From assembly GCF_028737265.1 (NCBI RefSeq), contig NZ_JAQZAK010000008.1, positions 1 through 64,000 on the forward strand: a stretch of DNA of 64,000 nt. The letters are read 5' to 3'. The notes beneath the pieces are model-generated. The model made no database searches and was not told the origin of the DNA. It saw nothing but the letters and a program-made list of their open reading frames with translations. Position numbers and translations under genes: made by a program. The DNA comes from Actinomycetospora callitridis (lineage in GTDB: Bacteria; Actinomycetota; Actinomycetes; Mycobacteriales; Pseudonocardiaceae). Positions 40,284 through 48,895 of this stretch are shown here, piece after piece (positions within the stretch are counted from its first letter, which is position 1; every line of letters starts with the position of its first letter).

Positions 40284-40661
40284 ATGCCGCTGCAGGGCTT
40301 CGACCACGTCGTGCTGACCGTCGCCGACATCGACGCGACGATCGCCTTCTACGTCGACGCCCTGGGGATGGAGCCGGTCACCTTCGGCGGCGGACGCCGG
40401 GCGCTCGCGTTCGGCCGCAACAAGATCAACCTGCATCGGGCCGGGCAGGAGTTCGAGCCCAAGGCCCTCCACCCGACCCCGGGCAGCGCCGACCTGTGCC
40501 TCGTCACCGACGACGCGCTGGAGACGGTGATCGAGCGCCTCACGGCCCACGGCGTCCGGATCGAGGAGGGTCCGGTCGACCGCACCGGGGCCCTCGGCCC
40601 GATCCGCAGTGTCTACGTCCGCGACCCGGACCAGAATCTGGTCGAGATCAGCAGCTACTGA
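40284..40661 (+). CDS. VOC-fold metalloprotein (glyoxalase-like)
   Basis: A 125-aa protein with two beta-alpha-beta-beta-beta modules. Metal ligands are probable at GFDHVVLTV (His), NLHRAG (His) and NLVEISSY (Glu). The DPDQNLVEI ending is typical of the VOC superfamily. It precedes the crotonase gene by 35 nt on the same strand and may take part in the same pathway, for example as an acyl-CoA epimerase, but sequence alone does not show this. Confidence 0.8.
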   Translation: MPLQGFDHVVLTVADIDATIAFYVDALGMEPVTFGGGRRALAFGRNKINLHRAGQEFEPKALHPTPGSADLCLVTDDALETVIERLTAHGVRIEEGPVDRTGALGPIRSVYVRDPDQNLVEISSY

Positions 40662-40696
40662 CCCGTCCCGGCCCCGTTCGACGAGGGAGGTTCTCG

Positions 40697-41452
40697 ATGA
40701 CCGTCAGCACCGACCGGCACGGCCGCGTCCTCGTCGTCCGGATCGAACGACCCGAGAAGCGCAACGCGATCGACGGGCCGACGGCGGAGGGCATCGACGC
40801 CGCCCTCAACGGGTTCCAGGACGACCCCGGGCTGTGGGTCGCGATCCTCACCGGCACGCCGGAGGTGTTCTGCGCCGGCACCGACATCGTCGCCGGCCCC
40901 GGCGAGCCCACGCCCCGTGGCGGTCCCTACGGCATCATCCGGCGCCGTCACACCAAGCCGGTGGTCGCGGCCGTCGAGGGGCTCGCGCTCGGCGGCGGTT
41001 TCGAGATCGCCATGGCCTGCGACCTCGTCGTCGCCTCCGCCGCGGCGTCCTTCGGCCTGCCCGAGACCCGGCGGGGCCTCGTCGCGAACTCCGGGGCGCT
41101 CGGCCGCGCGATGCGGTGCCTGCCGATCAACGTCGCGCGCGAGCTGCTGCTGACCGGCGCCCGGCTCGACGCGCGACGGGCCCACGAGATCGGCTTCGTG
41201 AACCGGCTCGCCGAACCCGGTGCCGCGGTCGAGGTGGCCCTCGAGCTCGCCGAGGAGATCGGCGTGGCCTCGCCGACCGCGGTCTCGGCGACGTTGGCGG
41301 CGCTCGAGGAGCAGTGGTCCGACGCCGAGGAGGCGGGCTGGGCGGCGACGCACCGCGCCGAGGTGCGGATCGCCGAGGGCCCCGACAAGCGCGAGGGCCT
41401 GGCGGCCTTCGCCGAGAAGCGCCCGCCGGTGTGGAGCGACCCGACGCCCTGA
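40697..41452 (+). CDS. Enoyl-CoA hydratase/isomerase family protein
   Basis: A 251-aa crotonase. Oxyanion-hole segments are EVFCAGTDIVAG and AVEGLALGGGFEIAMACDLV. The canonical second glutamate region reads FGLPETRRGLVANSGALG. ATG 40697 follows GAGGGAGG. It is the second gene in an operon with a VOC protein, a CaiB/BaiF CoA-transferase and a MaoC-type hydratase, so it probably hydrates or isomerises an intermediate in degradation of a dicarboxylic or branched acyl-CoA. Exact substrate unknown. Confidence 0.87.
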   Translation: MTVSTDRHGRVLVVRIERPEKRNAIDGPTAEGIDAALNGFQDDPGLWVAILTGTPEVFCAGTDIVAGPGEPTPRGGPYGIIRRRHTKPVVAAVEGLALGGGFEIAMACDLVVASAAASFGLPETRRGLVANSGALGRAMRCLPINVARELLLTGARLDARRAHEIGFVNRLAEPGAAVEVALELAEEIGVASPTAVSATLAALEEQWSDAEEAGWAATHRAEVRIAEGPDKREGLAAFAEKRPPVWSDPTP

Positions 41453-41501
41453 GTCACCAGGCCTGCCTCGCCCCGACCGGGGTCCCGCCGAGAGGAGCAC
41501 G

Positions 41502-42692
41502 ATGAGCCCGCAGGGGCACACGGAGGCGCGCGGTCCCCTCGCGGGGATCGTCGTCGTGGCGGTGGAGCAGGCCGTCGCGGCGCCGTTCGCGACCCGCCAG
41601 CTCGCCGACCTGGGTGCGGACGTCATCAAGGTCGAGCGCACGGGCGACGGCGACTTCGCCCGCGGCTACGACGCCTCCGTGCGCGGGCAGTCGAGCCACT
41701 TCGTCTGGCTGAACCGGGGCAAGCGGTCGATCACCCTCGACGCCAAGGCCGACGAGGGACGCCGCACGCTGGCCGAGCTCGTGGCGCGCGCCGACGTCGT
41801 GGTCCAGAACCTGGCGCCCGCCGCGGCGCGGCGTCTCGGGATCGACGCGCACACCCTCGCCGCCCAGCACCCCCGGCTGGTCGCGTGCGACGTGTCCGGC
41901 TACGGAGCGGGCGGCCCGTACTCCGACCGCAAGGCCTACGACCTGCTCATCCAGTGCGACGCCGGCCTCGTCTCGATCACCGGGACCCCGGACGAGCCGG
42001 CGAAGGCCGGCATCTCCATCGCCGACATCGCGGCCGGCATGTACGCCTACACCGGCATCCTCACCGCCCTCTACGACCGCGAGCGGACCGGCCGCGGACG
42101 GGCGCTCGAGGTGTCCATGCTCGAGGCGCTCGGCGAGTGGATGGGCTACCCGGAGCTCTACGCCCGCTACGGCGGCACGTCCCCCCGCCGGGCCGGGGCC
42201 GCGCACGCGACGATCGCGCCCTACGGTCCCGTCGCCACGGCGTCGGGACACGTGATCACCATCGGGGTGCAGAACGAGCGCGAGTGGGCCGCCCTGTGCA
42301 CCGACGTGCTGGAGCGCCCGGACCTGACCGAGGACCCGCGGTTCCGCGGCAACGCGGCCCGCGCCGAGCACCGCGCGGAGCTCGACGAGGCCATCGAGGG
42401 CGTCTTCGCGGGTCTCGACGTGACCGAGGCCGAGCGCCGCCTCGACGCCGCCGGCATCGCCCACGTCCGTCAACGCGGCCTCGACGAGTTCGCTCAGCAC
42501 CCCCAGCTGCAGGCCCGCGACCGGTGGATGACCGTCGGGACCCCGCAGGGCGACATCGAGATGCTCCGGCCCCCGGTCACGGCGGGGTGGCCGTCGCCGC
42601 CCGCCCGTGTCCCGGCCGTCGGCGAGCACGACGACGAGGTGCGCGCGTGGCTGCGCACGACCGAACCGTCCCGGGAGGCCGATCACCGATGA
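41502..42692 (+). CDS. CaiB/BaiF family (class III) CoA-transferase
   Basis: A 396-aa protein with family blocks AAPFATRQLADLGADVIKVE, HFVWLNRGKRSITLDAKADE, VSGYGAGGPYSDRKAYDLLIQ with the catalytic Asp in KAYDLLIQ, and GRALEVSMLEALGEW. It transfers CoA between acids. It lies 49 nt after the crotonase gene and overlaps the start of the MaoC-like hydratase gene (ATGA). This set (CoA-transferase plus hydratase) resembles itaconate- or mesaconate-type pathways, but no lyase gene is adjacent. Confidence 0.9.
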   Translation: MSPQGHTEARGPLAGIVVVAVEQAVAAPFATRQLADLGADVIKVERTGDGDFARGYDASVRGQSSHFVWLNRGKRSITLDAKADEGRRTLAELVARADVVVQNLAPAAARRLGIDAHTLAAQHPRLVACDVSGYGAGGPYSDRKAYDLLIQCDAGLVSITGTPDEPAKAGISIADIAAGMYAYTGILTALYDRERTGRGRALEVSMLEALGEWMGYPELYARYGGTSPRRAGAAHATIAPYGPVATASGHVITIGVQNEREWAALCTDVLERPDLTEDPRFRGNAARAEHRAELDEAIEGVFAGLDVTEAERRLDAAGIAHVRQRGLDEFAQHPQLQARDRWMTVGTPQGDIEMLRPPVTAGWPSPPARVPAVGEHDDEVRAWLRTTEPSREADHR

Positions 42693-43564
42693 GCGCCCCG
42701 ACCCCGCCCGACCTCGCCGAGCTCGTCCGCGGGTGGTCCCCCGAACCGCTCGTCACCTCGGGCTCCACCGGCGCCTGGACCGTCGGCGCGGTGTCCGGCC
42801 TGTTCGACCTGCCCCCCGTCGCCGACAGCGGGGACGACCTGCCGCCGCTGTGGCACTGGTTCGGGTTCCTCGACCACCCCCGCCAGGACCAGCTCGGCGA
42901 CGACGGCCACCCGGCGCAGGGCCACTTCATGCCCCCGCTGCCGCACCGCAGGCGCATGATCGCCGGCGGCCGGCTGGAGATCGACGCGCCGATGCGGGTC
43001 GACGAGACCCTCGAGCGCCACTCCTCGCTCCGGCGCTGCGACGTGAAGTCCGGGCGCAGCGGGCAGATGGTGCTGGTGACCGTCCGGCACGAGTTCGTGC
43101 GCGCGGGCACGACGATCGTCACCGAGGAGCAGGACATCGTCTACCGCTCCCAGCCGCCCGGCGAGGCCCGCGGTCTCACGCTCGATGCCCCCGACGGGCC
43201 CGCCCCCACCCCCGGAGCGGAAGCGGTGACGCTCACGCCGAGCGAGACGATGCTGTTCCGGTTCTCGGCGCTGACCTACAACACCCACCGCATCCACTAC
43301 GACCTGCCGTACGTCACGCAGGTCGAGGGCTATCCGGGCCTGGTGGTCCACGGGCCGCTGCTGGCGCTGCAGCTGCTCGAGGTGCCACGCCGGCACCGCC
43401 CGGCGGAGCCGGTACGCCGGTTCGACTTCCGCCTCAGCCGCCCGGTCTTCGCCGGCCAGCACGTCGTCGCCGAGCCCGCGGCCGACCAGCCGGACGACGG
43501 GCTCGCCCTCGAGGCGGGCGTGCCCGGGACCTCGCCGTCGGTCACCGGCACCGTGCGCGGGTAG
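42689..43564 (+). CDS. MaoC/HTD2-like acyl-CoA hydratase (mesaconyl-CoA hydratase type)
   Basis: A 291-aa double-hotdog protein. The first hotdog has PPLWHWFGFLDHPRQDQLGD, then GHFMPPLPHRRRMIAGGRLE. The second holds the hydratase motif FRFSALTYNTHRIHYDLPYV (Asn/His dyad) and YPGLVVHGPLLALQLLE. The architecture is that of FAS1-like dehydratases, HTD2 and mesaconyl-C4-CoA hydratase. The start overlaps the CoA-transferase stop. It probably hydrates the CoA ester formed by the preceding enzyme. Confidence 0.87.
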   Translation: MSAPTPPDLAELVRGWSPEPLVTSGSTGAWTVGAVSGLFDLPPVADSGDDLPPLWHWFGFLDHPRQDQLGDDGHPAQGHFMPPLPHRRRMIAGGRLEIDAPMRVDETLERHSSLRRCDVKSGRSGQMVLVTVRHEFVRAGTTIVTEEQDIVYRSQPPGEARGLTLDAPDGPAPTPGAEAVTLTPSETMLFRFSALTYNTHRIHYDLPYVTQVEGYPGLVVHGPLLALQLLEVPRRHRPAEPVRRFDFRLSRPVFAGQHVVAEPAADQPDDGLALEAGVPGTSPSVTGTVRG

Positions 43565-43724
43565 GCCACCGGGTCGGTCGCACGCCTGTTCGATGGACAC
43601 CGACCGGGCGCCCCGGCACCCTCCGCAGCCATGCGGATCCTGCGGACCTGGCTCGCCCTCCGTCGCGAGGGGCGCGGCCTGAGCCTCCTCGCGGTCGCCC
43701 GCGGGTGGAGCTGACCCCCCGGCG

Positions 43725-43988
43725 TCAGGCCTCCGGGTCCTCCTGACGGTCCGGGTCGAGGTCGCGGTAGGTGCTGTCGTTGCGCAGGCCGTCGTCGCGG
43801 CCGACGCCCTCCTGGCGGTCGAGGCCCATGATCTCCTGCACGAACCGCGCCTTCTGGCGCTGGACCTCGTCCTTGAGGGCGTCGTCCACCGCCGCCCCGA
43901 GCGCGGCCTCGACGTCGGCGTCGGCGTCGGCGTCGTCGGGGGGTGGCGTCGCGTCGTCGCCCCGGTCGTCAGCGATGTCCTCGGCCAT
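43725..43988 (-). CDS. Acidic hypothetical protein
   Basis: An 87-aa very acidic protein, Asp/Ala/Glu-rich in the first 40 residues. A helical segment follows (DDALKDEVQRQKARFVQEIM), then a polar tail (DDGLRNDSTYRDLDPDRQED). No motif or family recognised and no membrane segment. It stands alone between the acyl-CoA operon (convergent) and the amphi-Trp gene (divergent). The coherent amphipathic helix and lack of low-grade Arg/Pro composition support a real gene. Confidence 0.55.
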   Translation of the reverse strand: MAEDIADDRGDDATPPPDDADADADVEAALGAAVDDALKDEVQRQKARFVQEIMGLDRQEGVGRDDGLRNDSTYRDLDPDRQEDPEA

Positions 43989-44138
43989 GCGCGCTCCCCA
44001 GGTCGTCGGCGGTCCTGTCCCCGGGGTGCCCGCTCGAGGAGCAGTTCAGCCGGTGGATGTCACCGCGGCGCTGATCCGGGAGGCTGGACCCGGAGACGGC
44101 GCCCGGGACCGACCGGCGCCCCGACGAAGGGACGGCGC

Positions 44139-44738
44139 ATGTCGGACGTCAAGGTCGAGCACGAGGTCACGCTGTCGCGCGAGGAGGTGGCCGACTGGCT
44201 GGCGGACCTCGCGGACGCCATCCGCGAGGGGGGCTCCGCCGAGCTCTCGCTGTCCGGCCCGGTGCTCACCCTGCCGGTCGCGGACGAGATGGACCTCGAG
44301 ATCGAGGTCGAGATCGACGGCGACGAGGTGGAGCTCGAGATCGAGCTGTCGTGGCGCCGGAGCACCCGGTCGGCGCCCCAGGACGAGGACGAGGACGACG
44401 AGGAGGGCGAGGACACCGAGGACGAGCCCGCGGCCTCCGCGTCCGCGTCGACCCCCGCCGCGAGCACCTCGGTGACGGCGTCGCCGGAAGGCGCCGTGGA
44501 CGCGGCCACCGACACCGCCACGTCGGCGACGGACACCGCCACGTCGGCGACGGACACCGCCACGTCGGCGACGGACACCGCCACGTCGGCGGCGAACGAC
44601 ACCACGTCCACGACCCGGTCGGCGACCAGGACCGCGACGAAGGCACCGACGAAGGCCGCGGGGAAGGCCCCGGCGAAGGCGCCGGCCAAGGCGTCCGCGA
44701 AGACCCCGGCCAAGGCCCCCGCCGAGGGCGACGGCTGA
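44139..44738 (+). CDS. Amphi-Trp domain protein with repetitive histone-like tail
   Basis: A 199-aa protein. Residues 1-75 form an amphi-Trp domain (VEHEVTLSREEVADWLADLA, then IEVEIDGDEVELEIELSWRR). An acidic linker follows, then four near-identical ATDTATS units (about 125-152). The Lys/Ala/Pro tail (KAPTKAAGKAPAKAPAKASA) resembles histone H1/Hc1-like tails and could bind DNA or polyphosphate. The 7-residue repeat is encoded by an exact 21-bp tandem repeat. Function unknown. It ends at a strong terminator. Confidence 0.82.
   Translation: MSDVKVEHEVTLSREEVADWLADLADAIREGGSAELSLSGPVLTLPVADEMDLEIEVEIDGDEVELEIELSWRRSTRSAPQDEDEDDEEGEDTEDEPAASASASTPAASTSVTASPEGAVDAATDTATSATDTATSATDTATSATDTATSAANDTTSTTRSATRTATKAPTKAAGKAPAKAPAKASAKTPAKAPAEGDG
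44511..44594 (+). repeat. Four tandem 21-bp units inside the amphi-Trp gene
   Basis: Units start at 44511, 44532, 44553 and 44574. The first three are identical and the fourth differs by one base near its end. The period is seven codons, so unit gain or loss would keep the frame, and the length may vary between strains. Confidence 0.9.
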
Positions 44739-44754
44739 ACCGCCCCGTCACGCA

Positions 44755-44797
44755 CGACGGCGCCGTCACGCGGAGGGGACGCGTGACGGCGCCGTCG
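44755..44797. terminator. Strong bidirectional terminator
   Basis: CGACGGCGCCGTCACGCG (44755-44772) and its perfect reverse complement (44780-44797) form an 18-bp stem with a 7-nt loop, between the convergent amphi-Trp and alcohol dehydrogenase genes. Confidence 0.85.
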
Positions 44798-44810
44798 CGG
44801 GCGGACCCGC

Positions 44811-45854
44811 TCAGGGCGTGATGACGACCTTGAGCGCGAGGTTGGCCGCCGCGTTGGCGAACACGTCGTAGGCCTCGTCGAACTGGTCGAACGTGAAGCG
44901 GTGCGTGCCCATCTTCTCGGCCGGGATGCGCCCGGAGGCGACCATCTTCAGCAGGGTCGGGATGGAGACGGTGTCGACCAGGCCCATGGTCAGCGTGACG
45001 TTCGAGATCCACATGTCCTGCATGGGCAGCTCGACGGGCGTGCCGTGGACGCCGACGTTGGCGATGGTGCCGCCCGGCCGGACCAGGGATGCCGCGGTCA
45101 GCAGCGTCTCGGGGTAGCCGACGGCCTCGATCGCGACGTCGACACCCAGTCCGTCGGTGAGACCGATGACGTCGCCGACCGTGCCCGGGCCGACCTCGAC
45201 GGTGTCCGTCGCGCCGAACTCGAGGGCCTTCTCCAGCCGGAACTTGTTCGAGTCGATGGCGATGACCTTCGACGCGCCCCACAGCCCGGTGGTCAGGACG
45301 GCGGACAGGCCGACCGCGCCGGCGCCGACCACCGCGACGGTGTTGCCGGGACGCACGCCGCCGGCGAGGACGCCGACCTCGTAGCCGGTGGGCAGCGAGT
45401 CGGCGAGGAAGATCGCCTGCTCGTCGCTCACCCCGGACGGCACCGCGTAGAGCGAGGTGTCGGCGTAGGGCACGCGGACGAGCTCGGCCTGGGTGCCGTC
45501 GATGAGGTGCCCGAAGATCCAGCCGATGCCGCCGACGGTCTGGCAGTGCGAGGGCATCCCCCGCTGGCAGTACTCACAGCGCCCGCACTTGGTGATGGCG
45601 GGGACGAGGACACGGTCGCCGACCGAGAACCCGCGGACGGCGTCGCCGACCTCGGTGATGGTGCCGACGGCCTCGTGGCCGAGGATGCGTCCGTCGGTGA
45701 CCGCGGCGACGTCGCCCTGCAGGATGTGCAGGTCCGTCCCGCAGATGGTGGTGGTCTCGACCTTGACCACGACGTCGGTGGGTTCCTCCACCCGTGCGTC
45801 GGGGACGTCCTCCCAGGCCTTGTTGCCCGGACCGTGGTAGACCAGTGCCTTCAT
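44811..45854 (-). CDS. Zinc-dependent alcohol dehydrogenase (MDR family)
   Basis: A 347-aa medium-chain dehydrogenase. Catalytic zinc ligands are in TTICGTDLHILQGD and GHEAVG. The structural zinc site CGRCEYCQRGMPSHC has four Cys. The NAD-binding loop is VAVVGAGAVGLSA with Asp in VIAIDSNK, favouring NAD. ATG 45854 starts MKALVYHG; longer upstream starts are not conserved. The neighbouring AcoR-like regulator gene suggests alcohol or ketone metabolism. A similar regulator-dehydrogenase pairing occurs in mycobacterial mim clusters. Confidence 0.93.
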   Translation of the reverse strand: MKALVYHGPGNKAWEDVPDARVEEPTDVVVKVETTTICGTDLHILQGDVAAVTDGRILGHEAVGTITEVGDAVRGFSVGDRVLVPAITKCGRCEYCQRGMPSHCQTVGGIGWIFGHLIDGTQAELVRVPYADTSLYAVPSGVSDEQAIFLADSLPTGYEVGVLAGGVRPGNTVAVVGAGAVGLSAVLTTGLWGASKVIAIDSNKFRLEKALEFGATDTVEVGPGTVGDVIGLTDGLGVDVAIEAVGYPETLLTAASLVRPGGTIANVGVHGTPVELPMQDMWISNVTLTMGLVDTVSIPTLLKMVASGRIPAEKMGTHRFTFDQFDEAYDVFANAAANLALKVVITP

Positions 45855-46017
45855 GTGTGTGCCGCCTTCGTTGGCTTGCCGCGTCGTCCGCCGACCGACG
45901 CTAGTGGCGCAGGACACAGGCGCCTGTCCCATTCCGGGACCATCCGCGTCACGGGCGGGCGTCCGGTGTGGATCACTGACCGGGAACCGGGACAGTGGTC
46001 ATCCCGGGGACCGGGGA

Positions 46018-47886
46018 TCAAGCGATGTAGCTGATCCCGAAGGCGTCGATCTTGCGGTAGAGCGAGGAGCGCGCGATCCCGAGCATCGCCGCCGCCCGGT
46101 AGCGGTTGCCGCGGGCCTCGTAGAGGGCCTGGATGATCGCGTCGCACTGGGCGGTCTCGAGCATCGACAGCTTCGGGGCGCGGCTCGTGAAGCACAGGGA
46201 CGGCAGGTCCGGCGCCTGGACGACGCCGACGGGCTTGCGGGCGACGACGTAGCGCAGGACGTCCTCGAGCTCGTTGATGTTGCCGGGCCAGGGGTAGCCC
46301 TCGAGGACGCGCACCACCTGGTGGGACAGGCGCAGCGACCGCCCGGTGGTCATCGTCCGCAGCACCGACTGCGCGATGTCGCCGAGCTCATCGGCCCGGT
46401 AGCGCAGGGCCGGCACCCGCACGGTCTCGTGGAAATGGCGCAGGAGCAGGCCGTAGGGGCGGGTGGCGTCGACCGACGCGGTGTCGAGGCACCCCACGAC
46501 CACCACCGGGTCGGCGCGGGCCACCAGCACGCGCAACGACTCGTCGAGGCGGCGGGCGGCGACCGGCCCGAGGGCCTGCACCCCGCGCAGCAGCGCGAGG
46601 TGGGGACGGGACGGTGACGTCTGCGCGAGCCCGGCGAGGGGATCCGTCGCGGCCGGGGTGTCGCCGATCTTGGCGCACTCCACGACCGTGACCGCGCCGT
46701 CCGGGTGCAGCCGGTGGAACTGCTCGAGGGCCAGCGTGCGCTTGCCGACGCCCGTCTCGCCGAGGAGCACCTGGTGGCGCCGGTGCCCCAGGTTGGCGAC
46801 GACCTCCTGGCGCGCCCGCAGGTACGGGCTGAGCAGCTCGCGGTTGGCGCGGACCCGGGCCTCGGCGTGCGCGCGCTCCGCGGGGGAGCGGTCGTCGCGC
46901 AGTGGCGCGGCGAAGTCACGGCGGGCGGTCGGCGCCACGTGCGAGCCCTGCCGGCGGCGCGCCTCGGTCGCGGCCGGGGCCTCGTCGTGCTCGGCCGGTC
47001 CGCCGGTGAGCACGCAGCCGACGGGCACGCCGTCCGCCCGGATCTCGTGCACCGCCACCTCGGCGCAGGTCCCCGACGGGAGGTCGACGTGGTGGGGCCG
47101 CGGCGGCTCGTCGATCACCAGCGCGGCGAGCGCGCGGTCGCTGAGGGACTGCTGGTCCTCGGGCGCCACGCGCCGGACACCGCTGCTGACGAGGACGACG
47201 TCGCCGTCGGTGGCCACCGCCCACGGCGCGCCGTCCGCGCCCGCCGCGTCGAGGGCGTCGTGCAGCGCGAGCACCCGGGCCCGCCGCCGGCGGGTGCCCT
47301 GGTCGTCGACCCGCCGCGCGAGCGCCCGCGCCCACGGCAGGTGGTCGGCGGCACCGTCGGCGGCGTGCCGGACGACGACCAGCGCCAGGTCGGGCCGCCC
47401 CTGCCCGACGGGCGCGGCCGCGGCGGCCAGGGAGCTGAGCTGCGGGTGGAAGTGCTCGGGACCCTCGACGGCCAGCGCCGTCCCCTCGTGCAGCGCGAGG
47501 GTCGCCGCCGTCGTGCCCACCGCCGCCTCGGCGTGGCGGTAGCCGGGTACCAGGCGCACGGCGTCGAGCAGGTCCGAGAGCGCGGGGTCGCCGTCGCGCC
47601 GGACGCGGACGAGGCCGTCGGCGTCGACGAGCAGCAGCGACCCGGTGAACTCCGGGTTGTCGGCGTGCGCCTCGTCGAGCACGGAGCCGGCGGCCTCGAG
47701 CGGTGTCGCCGGGGGACCGCCGTGGCCGACGAAGGACGCCCCGAGGCGCTCGGTGTCGACGGCGTGGGCCCGCGAGCGTTCCCAGGAGGCCAGCACGACC
47801 GCGCGGACCGCGCCGTCGCCGACCGCGGACGCGCCGCCGCGCAGGAACCGCCAGCGCGCCGCCTCCACCTCGCGCGCCCCGGTCAC
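46018..47886 (-). CDS. AcoR/MimR-like Fis-type regulator with degenerate AAA+ domain
   Basis: A 622-aa regulator. The N-terminal ~300 residues are GAF-like sensor (VVLASWERSRAHAVDTERLG, YRHAEAAVGTTAATLALHEG). The AAA+ region keeps Walker A (LGETGVGKRTLALEQ) but lacks the GAFTGA loop, and Walker B reads LALLRGVQAL with no acidic pair. The C-terminus is a Fis-type helix-turn-helix (YEARGNRYRAAAMLGIARSS, LYRKIDAFG). Sigma-54 is generally absent in Actinobacteria, so it must activate by another route. GTG 47886 begins the conserved part. It lies upstream of the alcohol dehydrogenase on the same strand and probably controls it. Confidence 0.85.
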   Translation of the reverse strand: MTGAREVEAARWRFLRGGASAVGDGAVRAVVLASWERSRAHAVDTERLGASFVGHGGPPATPLEAAGSVLDEAHADNPEFTGSLLLVDADGLVRVRRDGDPALSDLLDAVRLVPGYRHAEAAVGTTAATLALHEGTALAVEGPEHFHPQLSSLAAAAAPVGQGRPDLALVVVRHAADGAADHLPWARALARRVDDQGTRRRRARVLALHDALDAAGADGAPWAVATDGDVVLVSSGVRRVAPEDQQSLSDRALAALVIDEPPRPHHVDLPSGTCAEVAVHEIRADGVPVGCVLTGGPAEHDEAPAATEARRRQGSHVAPTARRDFAAPLRDDRSPAERAHAEARVRANRELLSPYLRARQEVVANLGHRRHQVLLGETGVGKRTLALEQFHRLHPDGAVTVVECAKIGDTPAATDPLAGLAQTSPSRPHLALLRGVQALGPVAARRLDESLRVLVARADPVVVVGCLDTASVDATRPYGLLLRHFHETVRVPALRYRADELGDIAQSVLRTMTTGRSLRLSHQVVRVLEGYPWPGNINELEDVLRYVVARKPVGVVQAPDLPSLCFTSRAPKLSMLETAQCDAIIQALYEARGNRYRAAAMLGIARSSLYRKIDAFGISYIA

Positions 47887-47942
47887 GAGAGTGACCGTAG
47901 GTCTCCGGGAGGTCCCCGGGACAGGTCTCAGCCAGCCAGGAC

Positions 47943-48353
47943 TCAGCTCGTCGGGGCCGAGATGTCGACCAGCCAGCTCACGCCGTAGCGGTCGACGCAG
48001 GCGCCGAAGGTGTCGCCCCACATCTGCTTCTCCAGCGGGGTCTCGACCTTCCCGCCGGCCGAGAGCTTGTCCCAGTAGCCGCGCAGCGTCGCCTCGTCGT
48101 CACCGGAGAGCGAGATGGTGACGTCGTTGCCCGACTCCCGGGACACGCCGGGCGGGAAGTCCGACACCATCAGCGTGATGCCGCTGTCGGTCTCGATCTG
48201 GCCGTGCATGATCTTGTCGGCGTCGGGGCCCTCCATGCCCATCGATCCGAACGTCATGACGTTGGACGTGCCGCCCAGGGCGTCGGTGTAGAACGCGACG
48301 ACCTCCGCGGCGTTGCCGTCGAAGTGCAGGTACGGGTTGAGACGGACGCCCAC
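47943..48353 (-). CDS. VOC family protein, PhnB-like
   Basis: A 136-aa protein of the PhnB/DUF1428-like branch: LNPYLHFDGNAAEVVAFYTD, ALGG, DSGITLMVSDFPPG and the ending WGDTFGACVDRYGVSWLVDI. GTG 48353 was chosen because GGAG lies 8 nt upstream and the domain starts at once. A TTG 42 nt upstream is an alternative. Metal-binding VOC enzyme or binding protein; substrate unknown. Confidence 0.82.
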   Translation of the reverse strand: MGVRLNPYLHFDGNAAEVVAFYTDALGGTSNVMTFGSMGMEGPDADKIMHGQIETDSGITLMVSDFPPGVSRESGNDVTISLSGDDEATLRGYWDKLSAGGKVETPLEKQMWGDTFGACVDRYGVSWLVDISAPTS

Positions 48354-48479
48354 GACGTTCTCCAGGGGCTCGAGGGACCAGGACGAGCGGGCCAAGGTAG
48401 CGCCGCGCGACGACGGGTGGAACCGCCGTGACGGGCGGGACGGGTCTCCATCTGATCCCGAGACCGTACTGGAGAGTCC

Positions 48480-48881
48480 TTACTCAGGACCAGTGCTGGC
48501 GCACTCCGCCGGGTGCGTCTGGCAGTGCGGCGTCATCCCGGGAAAGCGCCCGCGGTGCTCGGCCACCCAGCGGTAGGCGCGATCCTGCACGCCGGAGGTC
48601 GCCCGGTAGAGGGCCGACGGCGCGTCCGTGCCGATGACGGTGGAGAGCACCGCGTTGACCGCCTCGGCGCCGCTGCGTCGCACCCCGTCGGGGCCGCGCC
48701 ACTGCACCGCGTCCTGGCACTGCTCGACGGTGGCGCCGACCGACGCGGGCACGCCCGGGGCCTGGAAGGGCTGCACGTCGATCCGGCCGAGACGGTCGAT
48801 CGTCCGCAGCCAGCCGACGCAGCGGGTGCAGAAGCCGCACTGCCCGTCGAACACGAGGCGGCCGGTCGCGGGGCTGTCCAT
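48480..48881 (-). CDS. DCC-family thiol-disulfide oxidoreductase-like protein (DUF393)
   Basis: A 133-aa protein with the DUF393 signature VFDGQCGFCTRCVGWL (CxxC in CGFC) and downstream YRWVAEHRGRFPG. DCC proteins are thioredoxin-like and probably redox-active. The extra C-terminal cysteines (TPHCQTHPAECAS) are unusual. A GTG directly before the ATG (48884) is an equally possible start. Confidence 0.82.
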   Translation of the reverse strand: MDSPATGRLVFDGQCGFCTRCVGWLRTIDRLGRIDVQPFQAPGVPASVGATVEQCQDAVQWRGPDGVRRSGAEAVNAVLSTVIGTDAPSALYRATSGVQDRAYRWVAEHRGRFPGMTPHCQTHPAECASTGPE

Positions 48882-48895
48882 CACCCCACGATGCC

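Noticed and set aside
43631..43714. 27-aa plus-strand ORF (MRILRTWLALRREGRGLSLL start)
   Set aside because: No ribosome site, no promoter, no family. It could be a real microprotein but nothing in the sequence distinguishes it from chance.
44511..44594. Tandem repeats considered as a CRISPR array
   Set aside because: Units are contiguous with no spacers, in frame in a protein gene; no cas genes in the window.
46018..47886. Sigma-54-dependent regulation of the alcohol dehydrogenase
   Set aside because: The regulator lacks GAFTGA, Actinobacteria generally lack sigma-54, and no GG-N10-GC promoter was apparent upstream of the dehydrogenase.
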